Part shown: piece after piece, positions 36,832 through 52,386 of the stretch | Position numbering within the stretch: position 1 is the stretch's first letter | Layout: each line of letters starts with the position of its first letter | Assembly: GCF_028476545.1 (NCBI RefSeq) | Contig: NW_026731933.1 | Location: 1 to 64,000 of the forward strand | Length of the DNA stretch: 64,000 nucleotides | DNA from: Physella acuta | Lineage: Eukaryota > Mollusca > Gastropoda > Physidae | Direction: 5' to 3' | Translations under genes and position numbers: made by a program | Notes under the pieces: generated by a model | What the model was told of the DNA's origin: nothing | What the model saw: the letters and a program-made list of their open reading frames with translations, nothing else | Database searches by the model: none

Positions 36832-37049
36832 CAGGGGTCTCCAAACTACGGCCCGCGGGCCGGATGCGGCCCGCGAGGTCCTCTCATCCGGCCCGCGGAG
36901 ATATTTTTGTCCACGGAAAAAAACGTTTGTTGGTGATGGCTGAGGAACTCTGCCCAGAAAAATCAAAGACATGCCCGGAAGAAACTGGCCCCCGAACTGA
37001 AATTTGATAGTTAATGCGGCCCTCGGACTGAAAAGTTTGGAGACCACTG
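36832..37049. mobile_element. hAT-type MITE, CAGGGGTCTCCAAACT family, copy 1
   Basis: Ends CAGGGGTCTCCAAACT and AGTTTGGAGACCACTG. Exact 8-bp duplications GGTTAGAG lie at 36824-36831 and 37050-37057. 218 bp, no gene. The copy at 62826 is in the opposite orientation. Confidence 0.9.
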
Positions 37050-37110
37050 GGTTAGAGAAATGTCTCGATTCTTGACCCTGTTCTAGCCTATTGAGCGATG
37101 CGACCAAATA

Positions 37111-37149
<39 letters not shown>
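37111..37149. repeat. (GA)n microsatellite
   Basis: About 38 bp of GA. Confidence 0.95.
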
Positions 37150-37152
<3 letters not shown>

Positions 37153-37277
37153 CGTGGGGCGCCGAAGTAAAAGTTATATTACTATTGATTAGATAATACT
37201 ATTGACTTTTATTAGGGAGCTTGTAGAGAGTCAACAGTATTAGAAACTGTAAGAAAATCACGGCGCCCCACGTTTTT
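37149..37277. mobile_element. Short palindromic element (AAAACGTGGGGCGCCG arms)
   Basis: aaaacgtggggcgccg at the left and cggcgccccacgttttt at the right are near-exact inverted repeats around about 97 bp. Related 'cccacgttttt' arms bound 37727-37970. No clear target duplication because the left side runs into (GA)n. Confidence 0.6.
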
Positions 37278-37525
37278 CATCGCTTATAGTATTATTGTGA
37301 TGTATAGCATTTATTTTCTACTTTTTAGTTCAATCAGAAAACGTGGGTTTTTTTTTAACTTTTTTAATGATTATTATTTTCTACTTTTTAGTCTTTGTCT
37401 GTTTGTTTGCATTGAAATCTTGCTATCGATTTTATCTTTTCACTTTTTTTTTGGGTAAACGAAGACAACTCGTAAAAAGACAACTCGTAAAAAACACGTT
37501 GTGTGAATACGTTACTGACTATAAC

Positions 37526-37594
37526 ACATAGATTTGAACCCGTGTCGAGTGGGTTAGCAATCGTGTGCCCAACCACTCGACCATATCGTCTCAC
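37526..37594 (-). repeat. tRNA-Ser-like SINE head
   Basis: On the minus strand 'gacgatatggtcgagtggtt' followed by 'gattgctaaccca' and 'cacgggttcaaatc' follows the plan of a tRNA-Ser with GCT anticodon. The acceptor ends do not pair, so it is a SINE head or tRNA fossil, not a tRNA gene. Confidence 0.65.
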
Positions 37595-37726
37595 CCATAC
37601 TGGCCACCAGTTGTTACGTTCTGGTTGTTTGTAGACAAACACCGTTTGACAACTACTCAGTAAGCAAAAAGAGGGAGAGTACCGAACCTTCTTTTCATCA
37701 AATTACAGTTACTGGGTTATGTCCCT

Positions 37727-37970
37727 TTTTCCCCACGTTTTTTGTACAATTATATAGGGGTATAAAATGATCAATAAAATGTTTCCATGGATCAATTTAG
37801 TAATAATAACAGTTGAATATTCTATTGTCATCCGAAACAAAGCTTCCCTGAAAATTTCAGCGCGCTAGCTAACTGGGAAGTGCACGAAATTTCGATCGCA
37901 AGATTTGATTGGAAAAACAAACAAACAAACAAACAAACAGAGGCGAAAGCAAGTTAAAGAAAACGTGGGG
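37727..37970. mobile_element. Inverted-repeat element with LINE-like tail inside
   Basis: 'ccccacgttttttg' and 'gaaaacgtgggg' bound 244 bp. Inside, 'gcgctagctaactgggaagt', 'gcacgaaatttcgatcgcaa' and a (CAAA)n run resemble 3' tails of invertebrate RTE/CR1-like LINEs or their SINEs. Interpretation is tentative. Confidence 0.45.
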
Positions 37971-38274
37971 AAAAAAATGGTTTCCAACCAGGTCCAAATT
38001 TTATTTTCCTAAAATATCCAATCCATGTTTTTCTTGACTCTGGCGCGTCACGTGATTGATCGATCTCACAGATTTTATAAAAACAATACCGGCGTCTACG
38101 AAATGTAAGATTTAAAAACCTTAACACAACTCACATTACAGGCTGAGCTTGCTTTAAAAATCTGGCCACTGTTTGTAAACAACCCCCGCTTCTAGTAATA
38201 ACAAGTTTTTGTCACCTTGGCCGACTGCCTGCCCGAAATAAATTTAATCTGAACAATAATTTATAAATCTAGAA

Positions 38275-38477
38275 CAGTGGTTCTGAACCTTTTTGGTTGT
38301 ACCGAACCCTACTAGTTACAAGCGCATTCTTCGAACGCCTCTACATTTTTCCGACCGCGCTGATGAAATCCAATCACGAATAATATGAGTCGGGTGTGTA
38401 TCTTGACCTCCGCCGAACCCCTGAGACTGACTCACCGAACCGCTGTGGTTCGATCGAACCCAGGTTAAGAACCACTG
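38275..38477. mobile_element. hAT-type MITE, CAGTGGTTC family, copy 2
   Basis: Ends CAGTGGTTCTGAACCT and AGGTTAAGAACCACTG; 203 bp; interior matches 13383-13587. I do not find a convincing 8-bp duplication here, so it may be old or have altered flanks. Confidence 0.7.
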
Positions 38478-38572
38478 ATCCTCTAACAAAAGCTTTGGAA
38501 TTGAGCACGTGAATGAATGAGTTTACTCTCTTTCGTTGGTCTAATAAACCTTTATTTTGTAACTCGTTCGCA

Positions 38573-38705
38573 GCGCTAGTAGGTTATGAACTTTGAACTG
38601 GAAGCTTTATTTAAACTACTACTTGACAGTGCTAGTAGGTTATGAACTTTGAACTTGAGGCTTTATGTAAACTACTGAACTGGAGGCTTTACGTAAATTA
38701 TTACT
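38573..38705. repeat. ~55-bp tandem repeat, two and a half copies
   Basis: 'gctagtaggttatgaacttt' and 'gaactgga(ag)gcttta(tc)(gt)taaa' recur. Confidence 0.75.
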
Positions 38706-39218
38706 CTTTCTCGTTCTATAAACAACTGAGTAAACGTTAGCCCGAACACACTTTGCCTTAAGAAAAATGTATTTCAATTTTTTAAGATTGTTTTAATTTT
38801 TCAATAATAAACTTAGGTCTCTAAAAATAAATAAAAACTCCCTTAAATGTTGTTATTAGAATAAGCTCTTTAAAATGCATAACAATAAATGTGAGTCGTT
38901 TTGGTAAGAAGTCGTAAATTGATGATTTAAAAACTAGATCTCTTTTAATCTAGTTAATTGCAGTTTATTAAAATCTTGAAATTTTAAATTGCTGCTGATT
39001 TTTTTTTTGGCGTTGTGTGTTCGTCACCCGGATAATTTCCCCCCCCCCTCTCCCCCGGATAAAAAAAAGTCCGAAAGAAACACTGGTAGGAACTTTTGGC
39101 AATAGTTGGATGCCAGCAAAAAGTCTGACACGTTAGAATGTGTTTACAATTTACGCCCATTTGTTTTCGAGGTCCCAGTGTGTATACATATAATGCCCCG
39201 TGTTTATAATGCCCCCTC

Positions 39219-39219
<1 letters not shown>
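38706..39219. other. Unassigned AT-rich spacer
   Basis: No structure recognised beyond a short poly-C near 39041. Confidence 0.4.

Positions 39220-39311
<92 letters not shown>
39220..39311. repeat. (TA)n microsatellite
   Basis: About 92 bp of TA. Confidence 0.95.
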
Positions 39312-39314
<3 letters not shown>

Positions 39315-40393
39315 GTAGCATAAATTACTAAATGTTATCTTGTTTTATACATTTTCAAAAATAAATAATGTTCTGTTGACAAATAATTAGCATTTATTTT
39401 TCAATATATATTTAACTTTTTACTTTGTCGTATGTGAAGTATAGAGGAAGTTTTTTGATCGTGCGAAAAAAATCGAAATAGAGATTTCACAGATGTACAC
39501 ATACTTTTGCAATTGTATCCGTATTTCTGTCTTTGTCTGTGTGTGTGCGTGTCAGTGTGGATGTGTGAATGTGTGTCTGTGAACACGATAACTTTTGTAC
39601 CGTTAAAGCTAGGTTGATGAAATTTCACATATAAGTATTATATCAAATTTATAGTTCTTTATCAACTTTTCAGCGAATTCCACTTACCGGTAGTGGAACT
39701 TATTTTACTTTTGGTTTTTTAAAAGCTTATAACTTGAGTACTTATTCAGATAGATTGACGAAATTTCACAAGTAAGTAAAATATCTAATTCTCTGCCATC
39801 TTTAAAATTTTGAGTATTTTCCGTTTACCGGAAGTAGTCCTTTACGATATTTCCGAATGCATATGAATTTATAAAGTACCAATATTCTGCACTATTATAC
39901 ACACAATTTTTGCTGTTCACTTGTTGCGCGATTCTTTTTTCTACGAAATTCTATTCTATTTTAAAAAGTTTAAGTATGTAAAAAACATGTCTGTATCCCC
40001 AGTTGCCATCCCCCTTAATCTAGAAAGTTTTGGGGAGATCACTCCCGCTTTATTTTATAATGCATTCAGAATAGACAAGGGAGGTAATTGATGTATATGT
40101 ACTTAACAAAGTTAATTCAGAGAAAATTAAATTAATCAAAATGGTTAAAGCAAATTGTATTGTATAGAGTCAATAAAAATATTCTTTAATGATTTATCTT
40201 CAAAATGGTCTATTATCTTTTTAATAAGTAATGTGTAATTGGCTTATAAATGGCTAACAAAACATTAGCTTGTTACAATTTTCAAAAAGAAAACAATCGA
40301 AAATATCACACAACCATTATTATTGAAAATGTATAAAATTTAAGATTGGGGACATATGCATGTTTGTTTTTTATTACATTTGTGTATATTTAG
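39312..40393. other. Spacer with a loosely repeated motif
   Basis: Between 39575 and 39850 two diverged blocks share 'gattga(ct)gaaatttcaca', 'ttaccggtagt/ttaccggaagt'. Probably an old interspersed repeat; unclassified. No gene. Confidence 0.4.
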
Positions 40394-40401
40394 GCCTAGA
40401 C

Positions 40402-40609
40402 CAGGGGTCGGCAACCTTTTGAAGCGGAAGAGCCAAAAGTTACAATTTTCAAAATTTCCCTGGTTTTAAAGAGCCACTAACATTTTTTTAATGTCAAATA
40501 TTTTAATTTTTTATTAAGATTATTAGTATTTGTGCAATTAGCTGGAGAGCCGCATCTTGCTATCAAAAGAGCCGCATGCGGCTCGCGAGCCGCAGGTTGC
40601 CGACCCCTG
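40402..40609. mobile_element. hAT-type MITE, CAGGGGTCGGCAACCT family
   Basis: Ends CAGGGGTCGGCAACCT and AGGTTGCCGACCCCTG; exact 8-bp duplications GCCTAGAC at 40394-40401 and 40610-40617. 208 bp with the 'gagccgcatgcggctcgcga' palindrome near its right end. No gene. Confidence 0.9.
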
Positions 40610-40616
40610 GCCTAGA

Positions 40617-40797
40617 CGTTTTTATTAGATCTAGATCTATGTAAGAGTAAACCATCTTAAATGAATGAAAGTAGGCTACAAGTAAGAAAGAAATATTACT
40701 ATTGTTAATCTGTATCAGTCCTCACAAGCCGATGATGAAAACTGTAATACTAAAGCGAACACACACAACTGACGCTGTAAATTATATGTCTGAGGGG
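40617..40797 (-). repeat. Unclassified interspersed repeat X, copy 2
   Basis: Reverse-complement match to copies at 35150, 56948 and 57275, including 'aaaccatcttaaatgaatga', 'tcctcacaagccgatgatga' and 'ctgtaatactaaagcga'. Confidence 0.75.
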
Positions 40798-42128
40798 GGA
40801 AAAAGAGAAAAAAAGGAACAACCACTAAAAATTCTAGAGATTTTTATAAAATAGAGATATTCTTTGGCTACCATCACTGCTGACGAATTAAAAAGAAAAC
40901 TATGTAAGGCATTTAGCCTGAACCAACTACGATTAAACAACCAAGCACATTTGATAATTTATTTTCAAAAACACGATTAGAAACATTTGCCACAAAACAT
41001 TAATACAAAACAAATTAAATGGAGGTAGGCCTATAGGGCTACATGACAATCATACTAAAATAATAACTAGGTAATTCAGCACTCGCTAAACCCTAGACCG
41101 CTGTTGACACTAAACGACGTAACGTGCTTTAAAACCTAAACTCTGGATTAAATTACAGTCCCTATCTTCACCACTGAGTTCACTATCAATAACAATACGC
41201 TTTCAATTTGAATTCCCCAATGTCCCCATTCATCACTTTGTGAAAACGATTGTCTAGCATTCTGTTCACTCCCTTTCTTTTTCCCCTTGTGGGAAATAAC
41301 TCGTGTCAAACTAAATCCGCTTACCTGCCCTTGTCAGTCGCTGTATTAGTACGCCGACCAATGGCTAGATTCTAGAAACCAAATCCTATTATTGCCCCCG
41401 ATACTAACCGATCGATAGGCTAAGATTCCACAATTTCCACCGCGAAATGTATACTCGGCCTACCTCAGGTGTGTCTAATTGCGATCATGCAGGTTGGGTG
41501 AACACTGTTTTCACTCAAAGGAAACAAAACCAACTCCATTGTTGAAGAGCGCTTGGATTGTGTACGCAGACGGCCATGTTTTGTGTGGTGCCGAGGTTCT
41601 AGACAGTTACGATCACGGCTATTCTAAAGTGTGAAGTTCTTGTGCGGAAAAAAAAACGTAATCATTGTTTTTATTTTTATTTTGGTCTACTCGATTTATA
41701 TAAAACGCAATAAAGAAAATGTGTGTTTATTTTGGAAGTGTTATAGTGAATGTGTTCATCAAATGCAGTGCAACGTGTTATAAAAATGAATTTTTAAGTA
41801 GATCTAGAATTTTTCCGAAGGAATAGTTGTGCTAAAGTGTTTCTGCTGTGGAGAAATTACATTGTTAGTATTACGGTAAAGGCTAAAGTTAAATCGGGAC
41901 ATTCTAGTGAAAATAAAGAAAATAAAATTAGTTCATTGAGCTGCGAAGAGTGATGCAAATGTTAATAAAAATTTGTTTGGAAATTTAAAAGTAAAAAATG
42001 TTTAATTTCCTCATAAGAGCTACTAAATTACAGCGTACGTATAAAGAAAAAAATATATTACATTATAGAAGTAGTCAGATTAGGTAATTCAATCTGCATA
42101 TTGAAAGGGAGATAATCAATTCTCAATA
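40798..42128. other. AT-rich flank of first exon D
   Basis: No repeat with clear edges. The last 500 bases probably include the promoter and 5' UTR of the exon at 42129; they hold several short upstream ATGs. Confidence 0.4.
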
Positions 42129-43450
42129 ATGACAAGGGAGGTAAAGAAACAATTTCAGGAGAAAGCCGGGGCATCTAATATTGTGTTCCGTTTTACTAAA
42201 ACAGAATCTGGAGTCAATGTGGCGCCATTTTACTGCAGACGATGTCACGAGGAACTCTGTCGTTGTGTGGACGGTGGTCAAAAGTCTGCGAATTTAGAAC
42301 CACTTAAGTCAGCGAATTTAGAACCACTATTGAGGGGTGAGCAGGATCTAAACAGCGAGCAGACACCTTCAGCGCGGTCTACTTTACAACACGGAGAAGA
42401 ATTCAATCGTGTACAAACTAAATTAATTTTAGAATGTACAGAGGGCAGTGCGGCGGACATTTGGGCTGAGCCAATCTTGGAGACAGCTCATTTACTTCAT
42501 GGATTACGATCTGGGTTAAATCCTGGGTTGAATCCTGGGTTAAATCCTGGGTTAAATCCTGGGTTAAATCATGGTTTTCAGTCGGATGCCAAGTCCAATG
42601 CTCGTTCTTGTGCAGAAGACAGAGTCCAACGAGAGGTAACTCAGCTACGGCAGGCCAAACTAATTTTGTCTGAAATTAGAAATCGAATGAAAGATAAACC
42701 CGATCAAGCGTGGAGATCGATATCCCAATCACTTCCTCAATCACTTCCCCAATCACTTCCTCAATCATTCAAACGCTCGGTTAGCTGCATCGTACCTGAT
42801 GCAGCGAAATCTTCTCGTAGAAATCGGATCTTAATCTCATCTCTGTCTTCTGCCAATATACGTCACAGGTGTCCTGAAACAACGCAGGTTCAAAACCCGC
42901 CATTGTGGTGTTCAAGTTCAACCGACGGCGTTCAACCCTCGTCTCAAAATGTCGGACAACTTCATAAAAATTCAAAGCAATTTGTTGATTTGAAGCAGAC
43001 GAGAAGTCCCTCCAAAACTACCAGATCCTACCTAAACAGACGACAACACTACCGGAAATGGAATCGTGACGTAACTTCCTTAAACAGCAAACAATGCGAG
43101 AACAATACAAAGAGCTCTTCTTTCAAAGAAAACATAAAATTTTATAACGAAGGACTACAAGAACGAGGTGCATTTTCCGGAAAAGAAAACACCAAATACG
43201 AGATTAATCAAGTTAACAATGTTTTCCTGACAAGTAAACTGTTGGCTCTCAACCCTTTTGCCGTGAGTGAAACCAAAGAGGGAAAACCACCTCGACAAAA
43301 ACCACATTGTGTCGGTCGTAGTTCTAGCAGTACAGAATCAGGCTTGGTTAAAGCTAAGAAACCACTGTTCGCCTTCCAGTCCAGCGAAGACAGAACACCG
43401 GAGCAGGACAAGAAGTATTACTGGGTGCCGTTGAGTATCTGCAGCATGTA
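42129..43450 (+). CDS. Putative alternative first coding exon D (440 aa, phase 2 donor)
   Basis: A 440-codon frame with ATG at 42129, an in-frame stop just upstream (42102) and a donor GTGAGT at 43451; two bases of the next codon remain. Near the N-terminus four cysteines (C36, C39, C44, C46 in FYCRRCHEELCRC) could bind a metal, but no family is recognised. Low-complexity repeats follow: SANLEPL twice (53-67), GLNP five times (129-148), SLPQ three times (201-212). A short helical segment (VQREVTQLRQAKLILSEIR) lies at 165-184. The rest is basic and Ser-rich, likely disordered. No signal peptide or membrane segment. It looks like a long regulatory N-terminus, not an enzyme. It could alternatively start a separate gene. 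Confidence 0.7.
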
Positions 43451-44093
43451 GTGAGTAAAACCTGGAACTTTTCCGTTATGTGGTACCTTGTATCGTTTTC
43501 TAATTAATGCGTTTGTCGAGACAATCAGAACTTGCTGGGTAAGGATTAAAAGTTAGTTAATGATATGGAAATACGGCGTGGCTGCTAACCTGAAAATCTC
43601 GAGTATTGAATGTGGACTTACGAATGACCAGCAATAGCCTTAAATATACTACGTCGCTAATAGAATCATTTTCCTAAAAAATCAAACCATGACAGCTATC
43701 ACATTGAGTGTGAGTGATTAGCTCGTTTCTATTTTAACATTGGCATTTTTTTTAAAACAGCAGTAAAAAAAACAAGTATGCTCGCTATTTTTTTTCACTA
43801 AACATATTCTATGTTATTGTAATTGTATTATTTCGTCTAATAATAGGAATAGGTCATTTGACAAATTTAGCCGCAGTATGTTTTTTAATGCAGTCTTCTG
43901 GCTGTGGTATCAACCCTCAAATACATGAATCGAGCCGGAAAGTATTTTTACTGATTCCCCCCCCCCCACACACACACACTAAACATAACCCGATGGTTGG
44001 GAAATGCCCCCTCTGAAAAATCAAAATTTCGTGACCACCCTCACACACACAGACACCACTCGCACATTCAAAAACATTTTAAGTGTTGTGGTA
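43451..44093. other. Intron-like spacer
   Basis: At 43575-43620 'ggcgtggctgctaacctgaa' may be a SINE-head scrap on the plus strand. No gene. Confidence 0.4.
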
Positions 44094-46236
<2,143 letters not shown>

Positions 46237-46465
46237 GGCGTGGGAGAGGGACGCGGTCCGCACCGGGTGACGCCATTTAGGGTCTGACGCCTCATCTAAA
46301 AAAAACTGGTCACGTTTAATACCGAACGATGGTTCATCCAATTAAAATAACAAAATACTAAGGAAAGGGGTGAAATATAATCGAGAATGCAATTTGTTGT
46401 AGGTGGTTGGGGTGACATCCTCAGTTTTTGCCCGGGCTTAACCCACCCTAGTGACGCCAATTCTT
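46237..46465 (-). mobile_element. Worn hAT-type MITE, family B (reverse)
   Basis: 'cggtccgcaccgggtgacgc' at the left and 'ccctagtgacgccaatt' at the right are reverse-complement versions of the family at 50623 and 51243 (gcgtcgctaggtcggg, tcacccggtgcggtccgc). Ends and duplication are eroded. Confidence 0.5.
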
Positions 46466-46511
46466 TAGTCTTTAGTTAAATGAATAAATGACTTGCGCCT
46501 GTAGAGTTACT

Positions 46512-46515
<4 letters not shown>

Positions 46516-46578
<63 letters not shown>
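46516..46578. repeat. (TA)n microsatellite
   Basis: About 62 bp of TA. Confidence 0.95.
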
Positions 46579-46581
<3 letters not shown>

Positions 46582-46628
46582 ATATTTCGATGTACATAAT
46601 ATGTAAAAAAATATTCACGTGTATATGT

Positions 46629-47885
<1,257 letters not shown>

Positions 47886-47903
47886 ATGTCTGCCTTGGAG
47901 TAA
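47886..47903 (+). promoter_or_regulatory. Candidate uORF overlapping the exon E start (TAATG)
   Basis: ATGTCTGCCTTGGAGTAA encodes five residues; its TAA shares the A with the main ATG. Such overlaps can couple termination to re-initiation. It starts with the same nine bases, ATGTCTGCC, as the main frame. Confidence 0.5.
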
Positions 47904-49554
47904 TGTCTGCCTACTTCACAGATACGGACGGGTTTTACAGTTCCAGCGCTTGTTCCTTTTCTGTGAGCTGTCCCATTCTCAGGCGGCCTCGAACTGCGGT
48001 CACTGGGGCGAATTTTAGAACGAAGCACTCCGCGAAGCTGCGATCTGATTCGTATTCTATTTACGTCGTGGGGAGGCAGGTCAACGGTGACCGGAAGACG
48101 GACGAGTACGGTCACCGAGGGAATTCAAAGAATCTGGAACCATTGTGTGTGCCGTGTTTGGAGCCAAGGTCAAGCAGCTACGTCGAAGGTCAGAGACCGT
48201 TCAATTTCAAACGGAGCACGTTCAGTAGTGTGTACACCCAAAACGGTAAGTCGGTGAACTCTAGGTCATACCCGGATATTTCCGGTCTGCCGGTTGCGAC
48301 AAATAAGCCAGAGACAACGAACCCGCTGTACATCAGCAGCGGTTCCCTCGTCTTGTCCAGTAGACCCAGCTCGGTGGCACAGACCCCGCACCTGAAGCAT
48401 CGATTCTCCAGATGTAAAACAGCACCGCTTGACGTCATCACAGTTACAGAACCACGTCAAGATCCTCTAAGCGGAAATGATGTCAAGAAAGCAGACACCG
48501 CGGACGATTCTTCTGAACTCAGTAAGAAACTACACAGTGAATTTAAATCAACTAAATACGGTTTACCAAACACCAGTTCTGATTGTTCACATTTAGGAGT
48601 TAACAACAATTACATCGAGAAACCTACAACAACGGTGGCGGGATACTGCATAGCGACTGTCAACGGAAAAGACGAGATTGTGAATTTGACCGGCATGACG
48701 GAGGAAAAATGTGAAGACGCCAGAAGCTCAAACCAGGCGGACGATGAATCTGATGGAGAGGAGTACAAAGACAACGGCAGCACCCGGTCTTCAAGATCTG
48801 AAGACGTGTCTCCTAGCGATTCTAATTCACAAGACATAGCTCCACAAAGCACGGTTCCGCAAAGCGCCATTTCAGATAATACCATTTCACAAAATCACTC
48901 TACAAATAGTACCTTGAACCAGTGCGAAGAATCAAACATACAACCTGGTACAGATACATTTGGGGACTCTATAAAGACTTACAGCACTGGATTACTATGT
49001 TCAAAGATTCTCTCATTCGGCGCTAGATGCACAAATCAGCCCGGTGTCCTCATGAGAACCAAGTGCGACAACTCTCATCAAGTCAACAAAGAGGTTAAAG
49101 ATTCAACCACGGAACCAACCTCTTTGATACCATCCTCCATCCCCATCGCAATAACGGCTCGTGGTTCGAAAACTCGACTCAACCCAAACGGCGCGGAGCC
49201 AGCGAGATCCGAACCCCGTTCCCCGAACGCACGGTACATCAACTGGAGAAACTACAGCCAGGAAATCACCCAGAACTTTCGGCTCATGCTGAACGAGTAC
49301 CTGGCCAACCAGGAACGGAACTTCCGCAATCTCCAGCAGAAGCTCACTCATGACCCGGATGTTGATGTTGTGGCGTCTGACGGTGGTGTGGCGTGTGGTG
49401 GAAACCTACAGGAGGAACAAGGTTCTCAGGGTGACACGGTACTGAGCAATGTGGTTGGTGGTGGTAGTGGTGACACAGAGAAAGGTGATTTAAATGAAGT
49501 GGAAGGTGACACAAATTCGGCTTCTGAATATCAAAATATGCCCTACTCCAGAAG
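47903..49554 (+). CDS. Putative alternative first coding exon E (550 aa, phase 2 donor)
   Basis: A 550-codon frame from ATG 47903 plus two bases, ending at the donor AAG|GTAAAA (49555). It starts MSAYFTDTDGFYSSSACSFS. Most is Ser/Thr/Asn-rich and probably disordered; an acidic Ser-rich block (DDESDGEEYKDNGSTRSSRS) lies near residue 275, and a 'PQSTVPQSAISDNTISQN' run follows. A strongly helical stretch (NYSQEITQNFRLMLNEYLAN, then QERNFRNLQQKL) at about 449-483 may form a coiled coil. The last 60 residues are Gly/acidic. No enzyme domain, signal peptide or membrane segment. Role unknown; best read as a long isoform-specific N-terminus. An independent gene is the alternative. Confidence 0.7.
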
Positions 49555-49587
49555 GTAAAATAATATACTTTTATATTGAACAGTGTT

Positions 49588-49591
<4 letters not shown>

Positions 49592-49666
<75 letters not shown>
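49592..49666. repeat. (TA)n microsatellite
   Basis: About 75 bp of TA just inside the presumed intron. Confidence 0.95.
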
Positions 49667-49669
<3 letters not shown>

Positions 49670-49792
49670 TTCAGACTCAAATTTGTGTATATTTCCTAAT
49701 AGTCGTATTTAAAGAAATTCAAAGCAATGATCGGCATTTTTATAATAGTTTTTGAATTTCTCATCATTTCGAACAGTTTTTAAAACTTGATT

Positions 49793-49795
<3 letters not shown>

Positions 49796-49856
<61 letters not shown>
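49796..49856. repeat. (TA)n microsatellite
   Basis: About 60 bp of TA close to the left end of the foldback-like element. Confidence 0.95.
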
Positions 49857-49858
<2 letters not shown>

Positions 49859-49877
49859 ATTTTGTATGTATATAATT

Positions 49878-50335
49878 GGTGCCCTGTCAAAACGGCCCGG
49901 GACAAATCGGCCCCGTCAAAACGGCCCCGTTAATACGACCCCGTCAAATCGACTCCAGACAAACCGACCCCGTCAAAATAGCCCCGTCAAAATGGCCCCG
50001 ACGTATTGGCTCCCGTCAAATGGGCTCCCGTCATATTGACTTGCGACATATAGGCTCCCGACAAATGGGCTCCCGACATTTAGGCTCCCGACAAATGGAC
50101 TCCCGACATATTAACCCCTGACAAATAGGCTCAGGACATATTGGCTCCCGACAAAGCGGCTCCCGACATATTGGCTCCCGACATAAGGGCTCAAGACAAA
50201 TGGGCTCCCGGCAAATGGGCTCACGACATTTTGGCTACCGACAAATGGGCTCCCGACATATTGGCTCTCGGCAATTGGGCTCCCGACATATTGGCTTTTG
50301 ACAAAATGACTCCCGACATATTGGCTCCAGAAAAA
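49878..50335. repeat. 15-bp tandem array, left inverted end
   Basis: About 30 units: first ggccccgtcaaaac-type, then ggctcccgacatatt and ggctcccgacaaatg alternating. Because 15 is a multiple of 3 the array has open frames; they are artefacts. Confidence 0.9.
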
Positions 50336-50622
50336 TGAATGATATGACCACTATTGGCATAAAAGTAACCATTGTGTCCTACCTCCAATACCACCATAAC
50401 CTCTTTTTAATGCCCGAATGAAATTATTTTTTCATGAACCAACATTAATTCACAAACAAATCGAGCCCTTAACAGCTAAATTCCACCAATTCTAAAGTTT
50501 TGATAATGTTTAATTTACAACAGAAAAGCTCTGTTGCTTAAAAGCGAGCACAGAAGTGTAAATGTATGATATACATGATGTTTACATGATAACAGCATTT
50601 TGTTTTGATAACCTACAAGCAC

Positions 50623-50878
50623 AGTGGCGTAGCGAGGTCGGGTGTCACCGGTGCGGCACTTAATGGTGTCACCCCCCCCAGAGGCGTTGCGACCCTTCCC
50701 GGGGACAAACTTTCAAGTTTTCGATTTGCACCCCCCTCCCCCAAACTTTCGATTTGCACCCCCACCCCCTCAACTTTTTCTCTATATATTTTGCTATTTT
50801 TTGCCTTTGTGTCACCCCCCTAAATGGTGTCACCCGGTGCGGTCCGCACCCCCCGCCCCTCCCCTCGCTACGCCCCTG
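50623..50878. mobile_element. hAT-type MITE, family B, chimeric with family A
   Basis: Ends CAGTGGCGTAGCGAGGTCGG and CTCGCTACGCCCCTG; exact 8-bp duplications TACAAGCA at 50615-50622 and 50879-50886. From 50679 the inside switches to the left half of family A (CAGAGGCGTTGCGACCCTT...), then returns to family B sequence (tttgcctttgtgtcacccc). Confidence 0.85.
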
Positions 50879-51242
50879 TACAAGCATACTGCAGTTAGGA
50901 AGGTACAGCGTGGACACTTCTCCCCACACAATGAGTTGGAACAGCCTATAACCGACTCAATTATGGATGTCATAGATAGATGATCCTTAAATTAAAACAT
51001 ACTATATTTTATAATAGATAAACTAATATAAAAATACGTTGTATTACATAAGAGTGTTGGATAAGCTAACTCTAAAGAATATTGATGAAGGGGTCCCACT
51101 GGCAGATGTCATATTCAATGAGACCGCTTTGCCGGGAGACTTAGTCTCTACAGAAACGGTATTGTCAGTGCAGTGGCGTAGCTAGAATTTTTGGGCCCCT
51201 ATGCAAAAATTATCAGTGGGCCCCCTGCGTCAGCCGTTAGGC

Positions 51243-51928
<686 letters not shown>

Positions 51929-52386
51929 CGTTAGGCTACAGAGGAGTTAAACGAAGAGATCAACTTCTACTTACGATGGATATTTTTTAATATATAAATA
52001 TTCTGAAGGCAACATTTTGTATTTTATATGTCCTGATTTTGTATTTATACTATATTATTATGCTTGCCTACTACTGCTAAAAAGTTTATTTATATACTGA
52101 TTCTCTCAATGTCTTGCACGACAAAGTGATATAGCCTTTAGTGTTATTATAACGATTGGGCTCTGTTTGACCCACAAACACTGAATCCCACTGCCGAAAC
52201 GGTGGGGGGGGGGGGCTTTTTGGAACTTTTAACCTTTTTCTTTTTTAAAATTATTTATATGTAACAAATATTAAAATTCCATTGTAAAAGTTTTAATTTT
52301 TTATGAGGGAAAAGGGCCCCTATGTGCCTTGGGCCCCCATGCCTTGCTTACTCTAGCTTTACGGTAGCTACGCCACTGTGTCAGTG

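Noticed and set aside
37526-37594. Functional tRNA-Ser(GCT) gene on the minus strand
   Set aside because: Box-like motifs are present but the acceptor stem does not pair; SINE head or fossil instead.
49876-50338. Repeat proteins such as APDILAPDK
   Set aside because: 15-bp tandem array of the foldback-like element.
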